From contig CM039137.1 in the NCBI GenBank assembly GCA_022036555.1, forward strand, positions 4,434,942 through 4,498,941: a stretch of DNA of 64,000 nt, in the 5' to 3' direction. The position numbers were made by a program, and so were the translations under genes. Shown here in pieces: positions 34,766 through 46,410 of the stretch; position 1 is the stretch's first letter, and every line of letters starts with the position of its first letter. This DNA comes from Microstegium vimineum. Its lineage: Eukaryota > Streptophyta > Magnoliopsida > Poales > Poaceae. Below the pieces are notes generated by a model that saw nothing but the letters and a program-made list of their open reading frames with translations, ran no database searches and was not told the DNA's origin.

Positions 34766-36497
34766 TCAAACCACGTTACAAGAATCAAGTATATTCAGCT
34801 CACTACACAAAGCACAAAACCTTGTCTCATCGAGAGGCTTGGTGAAGATATCGGCTAGTTGCTTATCGGTGCTCACATGGCGAGTTGCGATATCTCCTTT
34901 TAATTCGTGGTCTCTCAAGAAGTGATGACGGATGTCTATGTGTTTGGTTCTAGAGTGACTAACCAGGTTGTTTGCGAGTTTGATGGCACTCTCGTTATCA
35001 CACAAGAGAGGTATCTTAGTGAATTGACATCCGAAATCTTTTAAGGTTTGCCTCATCCAAAGTAGTTGAGCACAACAAGCACCGGCTGCAACATACTCGG
35101 CCTCGGCGGTGGAAAGGGCTACACAATTTTGCTTCTTAGAACTCCAAGACACTAGGGACCGTCCAAGGAATTGACACGTCCCCGAAGTGCTTTTTCGGTC
35201 TACCTTGCAACGGCGTAATCGGAATCCGAATACCCAAGTAGATCGAACTTAGAGCCATTAGGATACCATAAGCCAAGGTTACGAGTGAAAACTAGATATC
35301 TCAAAATTCTCTTAACGGCCGTCAAATGGCACTCTTTCAGGTTAGCTTGAAATCTAGCACACATGCACACACTAAGCATTATGTCCGGCCTAGATGCACA
35401 TAAGTAAAGGAGAGAGCCGATCATGGAACGATATACCTTTATGTCCACGGATTTCCCTCCTTCATCAAGATCAAGATGTCCATTAGTTGGAATGGGAGTC
35501 TTGATTGGCTTAGCATTGGCCATGTCAAACTTTCTAAACATACCATGGGTGTACTTGGTTTGGCATAAGAAAGTCCCTTCCTTGAGTTGCTTGATTTGAA
35601 ATCCGAGGAAGAACTTTAGCTCACCCATCATAGACATCTCAAATCTCTTAGTCATAATCCTACTAAACTCATCACAAAATGATTGGTTAGTACTACCAAA
35701 TATTATGTCATCAACATATATTTGGCACACAAAGATATCATTATTGATCTTATGAGTGAAGAGAGTAGGATTCGCTTTGCCTATTTGAAAGCCTTGTTTG
35801 AGTAGAAAAACCTTAAGGCATTCATACCATGCTCTTGGTGCTTGCTTAAGCCCATAGAGCACCTTATGGAGCTTGAAGACATGATGAGGGAACTTGGGAT
35901 CTTCAAAGCCCAGTGGCTGCTCAACATAGACCAACTCTTGGATTGGGCCATTGAGGAATGCACTCTTCACATCCATTTGTTGAAGCTTGAAATCATGATG
36001 GGCGGCATAGGCCAAAAGCATTCGAATTGCTTCAAGCCTAGCCACCGATGCATATGTTTCTTCAAAGTCCAAGCCCTCCACTTGAGTGAATCCTTGAGCC
36101 ACCAATCTTGCCTTGTTCCTTGTCACCACGCCTTGCTCATCTTGCTTGTTGCGGAAGACCCACTTGGTTCCAATCACATTTGTATTGGGTCTTTCCACCA
36201 ATGACCTGACTTTGTTCCTTTCAAAGCTATTTAGCTCTTCTTGCATAGCCATCACCCAATCCAGATCATCTAGAGCTTGATCAACCTTGAGAGGTTCCAA
36301 AGAGGAGACAAAAGAGTAAAATTGACAAAAGTTTGCCAAATGTGAACGAGTAGTTACCCCCCTTCGAAGACTCCCAACTATATTGTCAACGGGGTGATCC
36401 TTTTGAATTGTTTGCCTCAGCCTTGGGTGTTCTGTGGCTTCTTGTTGATCAGCATGGCCATCATTGTACTCATACTCTTCAAATATAGGTTGTAGGT
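34766..36497 (-). pseudogene. pol: Reverse transcriptase and RNase H of element E
   Basis: On the minus strand, 36497-35200 encodes Copia reverse transcriptase with GTKWVFRNK, KARLVAQGF, MDVKSAFLNG, YGLKQAPRAWYE and YVDDIIFGS. RNase H follows in another frame (35152-34766) with TAEAEYVAAG and SRTKHIDIRHHFLRDH, so one frameshift lies near 35190. Upstream, the reading was continuous with the integrase tail at 39394 until solo LTR G inserted. The domains are SIRE-like. Confidence 0.9.
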
Positions 36498-39388
36498 TGT
36501 AACACCCTAAAATGTGATTTAGCAAATTATGTTTAAAGTAGATTTTAATTTGCTTTAATTTGATTTTTAATTCAAATATTTGTTGTCAGCATGGAATTAA
36601 ATAAATAAAATTAAAACTAATATCACATGTTAGGGTTAATAACATGGTTGTGCATTTCATGCCTCTGCATATTCTTCTCTGTATTGTTTGGTTTGCCAAA
36701 GCTCAAAGCTATTTAAAAATTTTTGGAAAAAAAAAGAATTGGAAAAGCAAAGTTTAAGAAAAGAAAAATGGAAAACCTTTCTCCCTCCCTCCTTTCGGCA
36801 TTTGGCCCAGCAGCTCAGCTGCTCACCTCTCTCTCTTCCTTTCACGTGGGCTGGCCTCGCCTCGGCCCAGCTCGCCGCAGGCCCACTTGGCCACTGCCCT
36901 TCCCCCTTTCTCCCACTCACGCACTGGGCCCGCATGTCAGCCACCCTCTTCTTCCACCTCGAGTCCGCATCGGACTCTGCTGCTCGTGCGCGTCGAACCG
37001 CGGGTCGCAAGGCCTCTGCCTCCCACCCCTCCTTCTCCGACTGACAGGCTGGTCCCGCTGGTCAGCCGTCCCCTCTTCAACCTGGAGTCCGAGCCGGACA
37101 CGGCTTTGCCGGCGCAGCCGCAACCGTCGCATGGTTTCCATGCGCCGCATCCGTGTAGGTCTTCGTACCCCCGTACCCCGCTATAAATAGCACCGTCCCG
37201 CGTCGCCTTTCCCTCATCTGCAACCGAGCGTAGCCTAGCCCTAGCCGCAGCAGCACCGCTCGCACCGCAATCCGCCGCCAAGCTTCCCGGCCGCTTCATC
37301 ATCTCCGTAAGAGCGTCGACGAGCTTCAGGTCGGGTTATAGAACCCGCGGCGACCCTTCTCCCTTCCTTTTTCATCTGAATCGTTGCTCACCCGAGCGTG
37401 TTGCTGTACACAGGGGAGACATCGCCGCCCTTCTCTGTCGCCAGCCGCCCTCGCTCCGCTCCGGACCTTGCGAGTAGCACAGGTGAGTTCACCTACTCTT
37501 CCTCTTTCTCCCAGTGCTTTCGGATCGTAAAACCGAGCACCAGAGCCCCCGATCGAGGTTTCACCGGCAAGCTCGGGCTCGGCCGCCAATGGCACCACCG
37601 CCCCTAACTTCTTCTCCGGCGGAAGCGCCCCTCTTTCCCCTCTGTTCTAATCTAAGCCGTCAGCTTCAGATCCAAGGGATCAGATCGCCCCGTACCCCTT
37701 CACGGGTCATCTTTCTAAAGGGACCCCCCACTTTTCATCAAATTAACTCACCATCCCTTGCTGACTCAGTAAATCCGATTTTCTCGATTTGTTTTAATTC
37801 AAAATAGATCCATTAATTTACAGAATTGCCACTATTTTTCGAATACCTATAACTTGCTCGTTTTAGATCCAAATCGACCCGTTCAAGTTGCGTTAGATTC
37901 GTAATTTTATGCTCTATCTAGTAGTATAGATTTCATCTATGTTAATCACTTTTGAAAATAAAAGTTTAGATTAACTCTTTTAATGCTTTAATCTTGTATA
38001 GTAAAATCTTACTTGATCTATAGTTTACTCGTTCTAGATCCGTTTAGCGTGAATTTCTTGTCTTTGTGATCGTAGTATAGTATAGATCTGTTTTATAATC
38101 TTTTCAAAACCTCTTTATTGCTTTGGTGTAATGTTCTAATTATATCTATGTTGCTTCGTGTATGACTGTTCGGATGATTGCGTGGTGGTGTTGATCGAGT
38201 TCAGCCGGTGAGATTTTCGGTGAGCCAGAGTTCTTTGCAGAAGATCTGGATCCCCAGGAGCTTTGTGATCAAGGCAAGTTTAACATGGGATCTTCCTTGT
38301 TACCCATTCACCCTAATTACATTGTCATGATTGCATGTGTCTTAATTGATTCCTATCTAGATCTTTACCATAGTTTGTTATCTGTTTCCTTGTCACCAAT
38401 GGGAGTTGTGCATTCGGGTAGTTATGCTATGCTTTACCTAATCATGAGATGAATCTTGATTAATGAGATATGCAATGATGATTAAAACTGGCTTTTATAG
38501 CAACATGGAATAGGATCACACTGTAGGGCAAAAGCTGGGATTTAAATGCAACCATGAGTGCTATATGGCTCTGGCTTTAGTCAAGTATAAAGATTCGTAC
38601 TGGCATGTTGGCAGTTCGTGAAAGGCACCATTGCCGAGCTGGTTGTAGGGCATGGCCTAGGGTGGTTACCGCTTCGAAGGGTACCATTGAGTAGGGGCTT
38701 TACATACCCCTTGCCCTTGGGTCCGTAGGGTCTGGCGACATGTTGGGAAGACTTCTGAAAGACTTCATAGTGTACCCTGCCCGCTCACCTTGGTAGTGTT
38801 TTGGGAGTTATAAACCCGGGCATATGGGCTACACGGCTTGTGGGTAAAGTGCATAACCTCTGTAGAGTGTAAATCTATCATGATAGCCGTGCTCACGGTC
38901 ACGAGCGGCCTAGAAAACTCACAGTGTTAGATGATCATGTTGTTTAATTATTAATGTTGATTAATATTCTTATTATGTGGTTATCAACTGGGTATGCATA
39001 ACTAAAGCTAAGTATTGGTAAAACTTGACAAAGTTAAAAGCAACCGCAGTAAAGACAGTGTTAGCTTTTGAGCTTCATAACCCTATGTTACTCTTGCTGA
39101 GTACTTTAAGTGCTCACCCTTGCTTTATTAACCTCATCAGATGACTATGAAGACTACCGTGAGGAGTACTAGGCTAGTGGTCAACCAGTCGGCGTTCCCT
39201 GTGAAGTGGAGCTTCATCGCGAGAGTTATCTTTATATTTCCACTGTTTTGTTTATGAATATTATTCGTTATGTAATAAGCACTCAGTGATGGTACTATTT
39301 AAAGATTTGTCGGCTTATGTGTGTGATTGATCTCTGGGCACACATGAGTTATTCACATTCAATTTTATTCTTAAAATTGGGTGTGACA
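36498..39388 (+). mobile_element. G: solo LTR, 2891 bp, probably Gypsy (Del/Tekay-like)
   Basis: It starts TGTAACACCC and ends GGGTGTGACA, with perfect target duplication TAGGT (36493-36497 and 39389-39393). There is no internal region or coding domain. It is GC-rich at 36780-37300, then has a TATA box, CTATAAATAG, at 37181-37190 and a splice-donor-like CAG/GTGAGT near 37482. Its 3' half matches H (minus) in blocks, such as the segment around TTTAACATGGGATCTTCCTTG. It formed by recombination between the two LTRs of a full element. Lineage is inferred from LTR length and ends only. Confidence 0.85.
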
Positions 39389-39393
39389 TAGGT

Positions 39394-40960
39394 TTCTTGG
39401 AGTTGTTCGTGAAGTGGCTGCTGCCTGTCTGCTTGGTTCGACAGTGTCGGCCACAGGGGTAGAGCCCTGACCAGGGAGCACTGTTGGGCCTTCTTCTTCA
39501 AGTCTAGGGGCAGTAGCTTCATCACGTTGAGGTTCCATAGCTGTGGCTTGGATTTCTTGTGGCCTAATGTCACCAATAGCCATATTCTTGATTGCTTCGC
39601 ATGGTGGTTCCTCATTACCTACAATCACTTGATCAATTTGCTCTACTTGAGAGTTGTTAGATTCATCAAATGTCACATCTATCGCGATTTCAATTTTCCC
39701 TAAGGTCTTGTTGAATACACGATAGGCATGCTCATTTGATCCATAACCAAGAAGAAAACCTTCATCAACTTTAGGTGCAAACTTAGAGGTTTTGGATTTC
39801 TTGTTAAGTATGAAACACTTGCACCCAAAAACTCTAAAGACACCTTTGGTTTGTTACCAGTTAGGAGTTCATATGAAGTCTTCTTCAAGATCTTGTGTAG
39901 ATAGAGTCGGTTGATGGCATGGCAAGCGGTGTTGACGGCTTCGGCCCAAAATATATACGAAGTCTTGTACTCATCTAGCATCGTCCTTGCCATGTCAATG
40001 AGTGTCCGGTTCTTTCTCTCTACTACACCATTTTGTTGAGGGGTGTATGAAACTGAAAACTCATGCTTGATGCCCTCATCATCAAGAAACTCCTCCACTT
40101 GAGTGTTCTTGAATTCGGTTCCACTGTCACTACGAACTTTCTTGATTTTGAACCCGAATTCTCTTTGTGCTCTTCTAATGAAGGTTTTCACCTTTTCTTG
40201 CACTTGTGCCTTATCATACATGAAAAACACCCAAGTGAAACGAGTAAAATCATCAATAATAACTAAACCATGTTTATTACCGCCAATGCTTATGTAGGCC
40301 ACCAGTCCAAAGAGATCCATGTGAATTAGCTCCAATGGTTGCTTGGTGGATACAATGCTCTTTGGTGGGTGAGGTGCACCTACTTGCTTTCCGGCTTGGC
40401 AAGCACTGCAAATTCTATCCTTCTCAAAATGAACATTGGTTAGTCCAAGAATGTGTTCATCTTTTAGGAGTTTGGCCAAGTTCCTCATCCCAACATGAGC
40501 TAGTCGGTGATGCCATAGCCAACCCATGCTAGATTTTGCCACTAAACAAGTCTCAAGCTTAGCCTTACTTTTGTTGAAATCAACTAGGTAAAGCTTGCCC
40601 TTCAAACGACCCATAAAGACAATAGAGGAATCCTCTCTCTTAAAGACTTCCACACCCTTATCCGTAAAGAGACAATTGAAGCCTATCTCACACAATTGAG
40701 AAACGGACAACAAGTTGTAACTCAACGAATTCACATGTAATAAATTTGAGATAGAATGATCAAGAGTAATAGCAACTTTACCAAGACCAATCACTTCCCC
40801 TTTGGAGTTGTCACCAAAGATGATGTTCTCACTTGCATTTGAAGTTGGGGAATATGATGAGAACATACTCTTCTCTCTGGTCATATGATTTATACATCCA
40901 CTATCAAGCACCCAACTTGATCCACCGGAGGAGTATGCCTACAACACAAGTTTAGTTCCT
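39394..40960 (-). pseudogene. pol: Protease-integrase of element E
   Basis: On the minus strand: WVLDSGCINHM (protease active site), LWHHRLAHVGMRNL with CSACQAGK (zinc-binding pre-integrase), IHMDLFG, VRSDSGTEF and NGVVERKNRTL (integrase D, D, E). Frame changes occur near 39850 and before 40960. The tail to 39394 carries the long linker to RT, ending at the G insertion. Confidence 0.9.
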
Positions 40961-40972
40961 AGATTTAGGTCC

Positions 40973-43822
40973 TCAATCAATCTTGGGGCCTTGCATGTTA
41001 GTCACAACAATTTTTGGAACCCAAATGTTTATGCTACTTTTATCATGTTTCTCATCACCCACAAACTTTGCAATGACTTTACCACGGTCATTGCATTTAA
41101 ACATGTAGCATGAGGACAAGCTTCCTTGGGGTGACCTTTTCTTGGGTTGATATGCAAACTTGTTTTTGGCCACCCAGATTGAGTCCTTGGGTTTCTGAGA
41201 AACCTTCTTTTGCTAGGGCATCCTCTTGGCATGGGCTTGGGGCTTAGCTTGATCAGGTGAAGCAATGGTAGCCTTCCCTTTCTTGGGGCGCGGCACTGCC
41301 AGCCTGAGGTCCGGCACTGCCGGCCTCTGGTCCAGCAGAGCTGCTATCTGTGCAGGCTTATCTACACCAATGCTTCCCTTATTCTCAAACTTGACACACT
41401 CAATGCCTTTGATCATTTTTCTACCATTGGTTTTACCTCCTTGAGTGTGTCCAAGCCCATCTTTGATTGATGGATGCCTTCCATCCTTGTATTGAATCTT
41501 CTTTGGCTCAACTTTGTCTTTGTCATTCTTCTTTGAAACTAAGATGACATTGTTGAGCCTTTCTATTTCTTTCTTCATGGCCTCTATGTTGGCAAGGTTA
41601 GTGGTATAGGCATTCATATCAACATTATAGCATTTTCCACAACCTTGACTAGTGGATGGATAAGAGGCATCATTTGCTTTAGAGAGATGTAAGTTGCCCT
41701 CCCATGGAAGAGAGTATTGTGCCTCAAGCTCTTGATGCTTTTCAATCAAGACACAATGCTTTTGCTTGAGGTCACCACACTCTTTAGTGAGAGAATGAGC
41801 TTCTTGTTCTTTGTCCAAGGCCTTAGTCAAAGAGCTCACCTCACTTCTTTCTAATTCAAGAGCTTCCTCACTAGCAATGTAAAGATCCTCTTGTTTGATA
41901 AGAGTCTTTTCTCTAGATGCTAGCTCAGCTATGGTTGCCTCTAATTCATCCAATATATTAGCAATGAAGAGTTTTGTCTTAGGATCCATGTTCCTAGTTA
42001 TTTCATTTATCTCTTCATCACTAGATTCATCATCACTAGAGCTATCACTACTAGAAATGTCTTTTGGGGGAGGAGCTTTGGCTTTGGGTTTTGATTTTAC
42101 CTTCTCACCCTTTGCCATGAGACAAGTGTGAGGGAAGCCTTCATCATCGGACATGTTGTTGAAGAGCCTTGGTGAAGTTGATGGCTTGTGAATAGCTATT
42201 GTGGTCATCTCCTATTCTTCACTTGAGCTATCGGTTGATTCATCCCAACCATGTACAATGTGAGCTTCACCCACATTTCTTCTCCCTTTCTTGTAGTCAC
42301 CCTTGTCTTCTCTCTTGCCTTTGCCAAATTTGTTGTCCTCTTTCTTGTTTGGGCAATCGGCAATGAAGTGTTTGGTGCTACCACACCTAAAGCAAGTTCT
42401 AGATTTCTTGATTGGTAACTTCCTCTTCATGAGCTTGTACCCATTACTCTTTATGCCCTTGTTGAATCTTCTCATGAATAGGGCCATGTCAACAATGTTC
42501 TCTTCTTGCTCATATTCACTTCCACCATCACTTGATGTTGAATCTTCGGGTTGATGCTTGATGATCTTGCTTGCTTGAGCTTTGCTTGAAGATGCTTGCT
42601 TGCTGTTTTTGGGGCAGTTAGGGGCTGATTTCTTTGTGATCTTATTTTCCTTGAGAGCCACATCCTTGATCTTCATGCCCTCCAACCTTGTTTGCATCTC
42701 TCCAAGCTTCTTCCTTTCTTGTGCTTCTTCTCTTTATAGATCAAAGGTGATAATCCTTCCAAGCACATCACTTGGTGTGAAGTATTCAAACCTCTTCTTA
42801 TCTCTAATCAATGTTACCACAGTTTCATTTCTTGGAGAATAGGCTTCAAGCATGATCTTGACAACCTTGTGGTCATTGACTTCTTCACCACCAAGTCCTC
42901 TTATCTTGCCAACCATAGTCATCAAACTGTCAAACATTTCTTGTGGCCCTTCACCTTCATTGATCACGAACTGGTTGAGCTTAGCCATCAACAAATCAAT
43001 CTTGGACTGCCACACTTTGCTTACACCTTCATGTGCAAGATGCAAGGCGTCCCATATTTCCTTGGCCACTTCCAATCCCATGACCTTGTTGTACTCATCA
43101 CCATCCAATGCACTTAGCAACACACTAGTTGCTTGTGCATTGAGTTGGATGCACCGGAGCTCGGTAGTGGTGGGGCTTGTGGGATCAACCGGAGGATCAC
43201 ATCCATTGTGCACAATCTCCCAAGCACCGGGGTGAAGACCTACAAGATAAGCTTTCATCAAGTGTTTCCACTTGGCAAAGTTAATCCCATCAAAATGAGG
43301 CAATTTGCCCGCGGGAACATGGAATAAAGGTTTATGCTCATATTTAGAAATGGATGAATAATCAAAGGATATAGCGGAGTATTTCTTGCTGTCATCATCC
43401 TTCTTCTTCTTCTCATCCTTCTTTGCAATCTTGGAGGCTTGGTATGATACATCATCATCACCATCGGATCTACTAGAATCAACCTCTACTTGAGAGGCTT
43501 GCTCTTTGCTTTTCTTGAGCTCCTCCTCCTTTGCCTTGAGCTCCTTCTTGAGAGCTCTCACTTCTCTTCTATGAATCTTCTCGGCAAGCTTCAAGCTCTT
43601 GGCTTCATTGAGAGCTTTTTCTTCTCTTTGTAGCCTTTTTCCTTCTTTTCTCAATCTTCTTTCTTCTTTTCTTCTTGCTCTTTCTCCAGCGGACATGAGA
43701 GGAGTGGTCAAGTATTCCTCTGAGTCCACACTCTCACTATCCGTGGCGTGTACGTCCATCTCCTTAGGGTCAACCACTTTGACCTTGGGGTCAACCACCA
43801 CAACCTTACCCTCTTCGGCCAT
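40973..43822 (-). pseudogene. gag: gag of element E
   Basis: ATG at 43822, 50 bp inside the 5' LTR, begins MAEEGKVVVVDPKVKVVDPK. An N-terminal Lys/Glu coiled coil (about residues 45-120) precedes a Copia gag capsid domain (LPHFDGINFAKWKHLMKAYL, then EIWDALHLAHEG) and a CFRCGSTKHFIADC zinc knuckle. A long extension holds a further coiled coil (TIAELASREKTLIKQED), which is typical of SIRE-type gag. In-frame stops are TAA 42736-42734, TAG 42214-42212, TAG 41215-41213 and a stop at 40975-40973. Two copies of the GGCACTGCCGGCC motif lie inside the coding sequence (about 41290-41335), giving a repeated Pro-Ala-Val-Pro reading. Confidence 0.88.
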
Positions 43823-43858
43823 TACCTCACACGGTTAAGTGCTTCTTGAGGTAACCTT

Positions 43859-43870
43859 GCTTTGATACCA
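43859..43870 (-). other. Primer-binding site of element E
   Basis: The minus strand reads TGGTATCAAAGC, one base from the usual Copia initiator-Met tRNA complement TGGTATCAGAGC, and starts two bases after the LTR end. Confidence 0.85.
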
Positions 43871-43872
43871 CT

Positions 43873-45167
43873 TGTAAGGACCTGATTAGCCTAGAGGGGG
43901 GTGAATAGGCATGTTTTTCAAAACTTAACAACTTGTTGTTAGCACAGGCCCGGCACTGCCGGCCTTAGGTCCGGCACTGCCGGGGTGGCCAGCACTGCTA
44001 GCCTCTAGGGAGCAGTGCTGGTCACAGGAACAGATCAAAGCACAATTCAAAATGTAGAGCTATAATGGAAATGGTGCTTGAATAGAAACCTTCCTAGAGG
44101 TGTAAGGAACCTCTAGTACCACCTGAAGATGGTAGCAACACACCCACCGAGTAGATCGGGACCAAACCCTAGAAATCACCTTGCAAACAATATATATGAA
44201 AGTAAAATAACAAGCACACGGTGACACAAGATTTGACCCATGGTTCAGCTCGCCACCAAGGCTTGCCTACGTCCATGTTGTTGAGGTGTGCCACACAAGG
44301 CTCAAGCTCACCACAAAGGCTAGCTCTTTCCTCGGTCTCAAGTCAAGAGAATGAACCCTTGAGATGAGAGAAGTGTATTAGCAAATGATGGGTGATACAA
44401 ACTTCCCTAGGCTGCCACACAAAGGAGGCAAGCTCAAGGGCAGCCTCTAGCCGGCTAGGAGCAAAGCTCCAAGAGTAAAGAACTCAAACCGTCGGCCACC
44501 ACGCAAACCAAATGCTTGTGGGAGTGAAGATCCGAGGGAGAATCTTCTTGTCAAAGCTTGGAGGCTCAATCTCTCAAAGAATGATTGGAAATCAATGGAG
44601 GAGAGTGGATGAGCACCAAGGGAGAAGGGAGAGCAAGAGAGAGGCTTCTCTTTCTGTTCTTGCGAAATGTGTAAGTCAGAATGGCAGAACTAACCGTTGG
44701 GGTGAGTGAGGGGTGATTAAATACCACCTCACTGTCCACTGGCTGAACAAGTCGTGGCAGTGCCGGCCTATAGCCCGGCACTGTCGGCCTGCCCGACACT
44801 GCCGGCCTGGAGGCCAGCACTGCCGGCCTGGGCAGAACAGCAAGGAATAGATCTTCAATAAGCTGGCTGATTTGCCCACTATGTCTGTGGAGGTGTGATG
44901 TATTTGTAGATATGCATTTGGTTCACTTGTTGGCATGCGTGTTGAATCCCTCTTAATAGTACGACATACCTAACTCAAATTCAAAGTATAAAAGAATTTA
45001 AACCCTTTGAGCTTGTTGCCATGCACTTTTGTAATTGGAGGGGTCCGCCAACCTGTTCATCAACCTCCTTAAGTTCAACCTGCTTGTCACACTCACAAAG
45101 TCTCATTAGTTTCCTAAATATGTTGTCATGTCACCAAAACCCACTTTAGGGCTTGATTGCACTTTCA
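43873..45167 (-). repeat. 5' LTR of element E (1295 bp)
   Basis: It begins TGAAAGTGCAATCAAG at 45167 and ends CCTTACA at 43873. It has four motif units at about 44753-44836, where the 3' LTR has one. Confidence 0.92.
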
Positions 45168-45176
45168 CTTCCACAG

Positions 45177-45588
45177 TTCACTGGGACAATCTTCGTCTTC
45201 AATTTGCAGACCTACAGGCAAAAGTGGATTCCTATTACGACAACTTCTGGTCGCTAGCGTGGGAAATCGCCCCTGTGGTGAGGTGTGTTGGTGGTCGGGA
45301 GCTCATTCCTGAACCCGCTGGCCGGGTGACCATGGAGAGTGTGTTAGCAGGGGTTCGCGGCCTGTGGGGCAGACTTCAATTGTTTACGACTTCGACGGCG
45401 CGGAGTGTGGCTGCTCATGGCATGGCTATGTTGCAATCTCATTATCCAAAGATCAAGCTTGGTCGCGTGGAGACCAGGTTCACGTTAGGGACATCGGATG
45501 AGGATGCGGATCGTCTGGAGGTGGCTACCGATCGTATCGCGGAAGTTGTAGCTAAAGATGTTGATTTGTTCTCTGCTGGGCAGCGGTA
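45177..45588 (+). pseudogene. Antisense Transposase_28-like gene of element D, last exon
   Basis: The acceptor TTCCACAG ends at 45176. The exon then encodes the C-terminal part (LRLQFADLQAKVDSYYDNFW, then a helical region ending AKDVDLFSAGQR) and stops at 45588. It joins exon 5 at 21663. The intron between them now contains the 23.4-kb element E. The E target duplication CTTCC (45168-45172) lies four bases from the acceptor AG. Confidence 0.72.
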
Positions 45589-46410
45589 GTTTGTATTGTG
45601 GATACCTTAATTCGGGCGTGTAAGTGAAAACTACAAAGGTGTAAAATATCCAGACAGTGAGCTTTTGTTTCACTTGTATGCCCTGTCGTGCCTCCTGAGT
45701 CGTGAGCCGTAGCGATGAATCGTTTGGCCTCGGGTTCCCTGTGGCCCAGATCGTAGAGCCCAAAGCTACTTCACGCGTAGGTACCACGGAAATTACCAGG
45801 GGGTAAGATGCTAGCAACTCGCGACGTAGAGGGCGAACAACTCATGCACGCTTAAGGTGGTGCTAGGGACAAAACCCTTTTCCAAGAGGCTCGATCGTGG
45901 CGTGACTAGGGCCTATGGAGACCGTTCCTACAGACATTGGGCGCAAAGCCATGCTGCTTGTAGAGTCGTCGACCGTACCGTGGTCGTATACAGATTTTGG
46001 GCGTATATCCTCATGGCCTTCAACTCAGGTGATGTCTCGTTTGATAGAGATGCATCATCTGAAAGGCCTATCAACATGATCATAGCGTATAGGGTAGCCA
46101 ATTCTATGCGTTATGAAGTTGATAGACCAGATTTGAAGGTTTTCGGTTATGGCCAGGCTGTTTTGGAGAACGCCGTGATGCGTTTGGAGAGGTCGTCGAA
46201 ACACTGTGAGAGTGTTTTGGAGAGGTTGTCGAACGTCGTATGTTCCTTGCTTAGACATCGAATCGTCGTGGGCGTGTTGTTGGAGTTGGGGTATGTATAA
46301 AGTACAAAGAAGAACATATCACTTTATTTATTCATCGGGGATAACCGGTACAAACTTTATTGGACCTCTTCAAGTGCCTAAACTGCTTGTATTGCCCGCC
46401 GCGTGGATCT
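45589..46410. other. Spacer between the convergent genes of element D
   Basis: This is the 3' flank shared by the antisense gene (stop at 45588) and the gag-protease ORF (stop at 46411). No domain is seen in any frame. Confidence 0.55.

Larger units (their letters stand above)
21726..45167 (-). mobile_element. Element E: SIRE/Maximus-type Copia element with nested insertions
   Basis: It lies on the minus strand, with 5' LTR 45167-43873, primer-binding site 43870-43859, gag, integrase, reverse transcriptase-RNase H, a 3' accessory ORF, polypurine tract and 3' LTR 22942-21726. Perfect 5-bp target duplications CTTCC flank it (21721-21725 and 45168-45172). The LTR starts TGAAAGTGCAATCAAG, a typical SIRE-lineage end. 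It contains F (26102-33737), solo LTR G (36498-39388) and a 708-bp LTR fragment (23825-24532). Without these it would be about 12 kb. The LTRs differ by a few percent by eye, so insertion is fairly recent, but all ORFs are broken. Confidence 0.9.

Noticed and set aside
36657..37302. Overlapping ORFs on both strands around 36.7-37.3 kb
   Set aside because: They are the GC-rich promoter side of solo LTR G; no domain, composition effect only.
21800..44840. CRISPR-like array suggested by the repeated CCGGCACTGCCGGCC motif
   Set aside because: This is a plant genome, the copies are degenerate, spacing is irregular and there are no cas genes.
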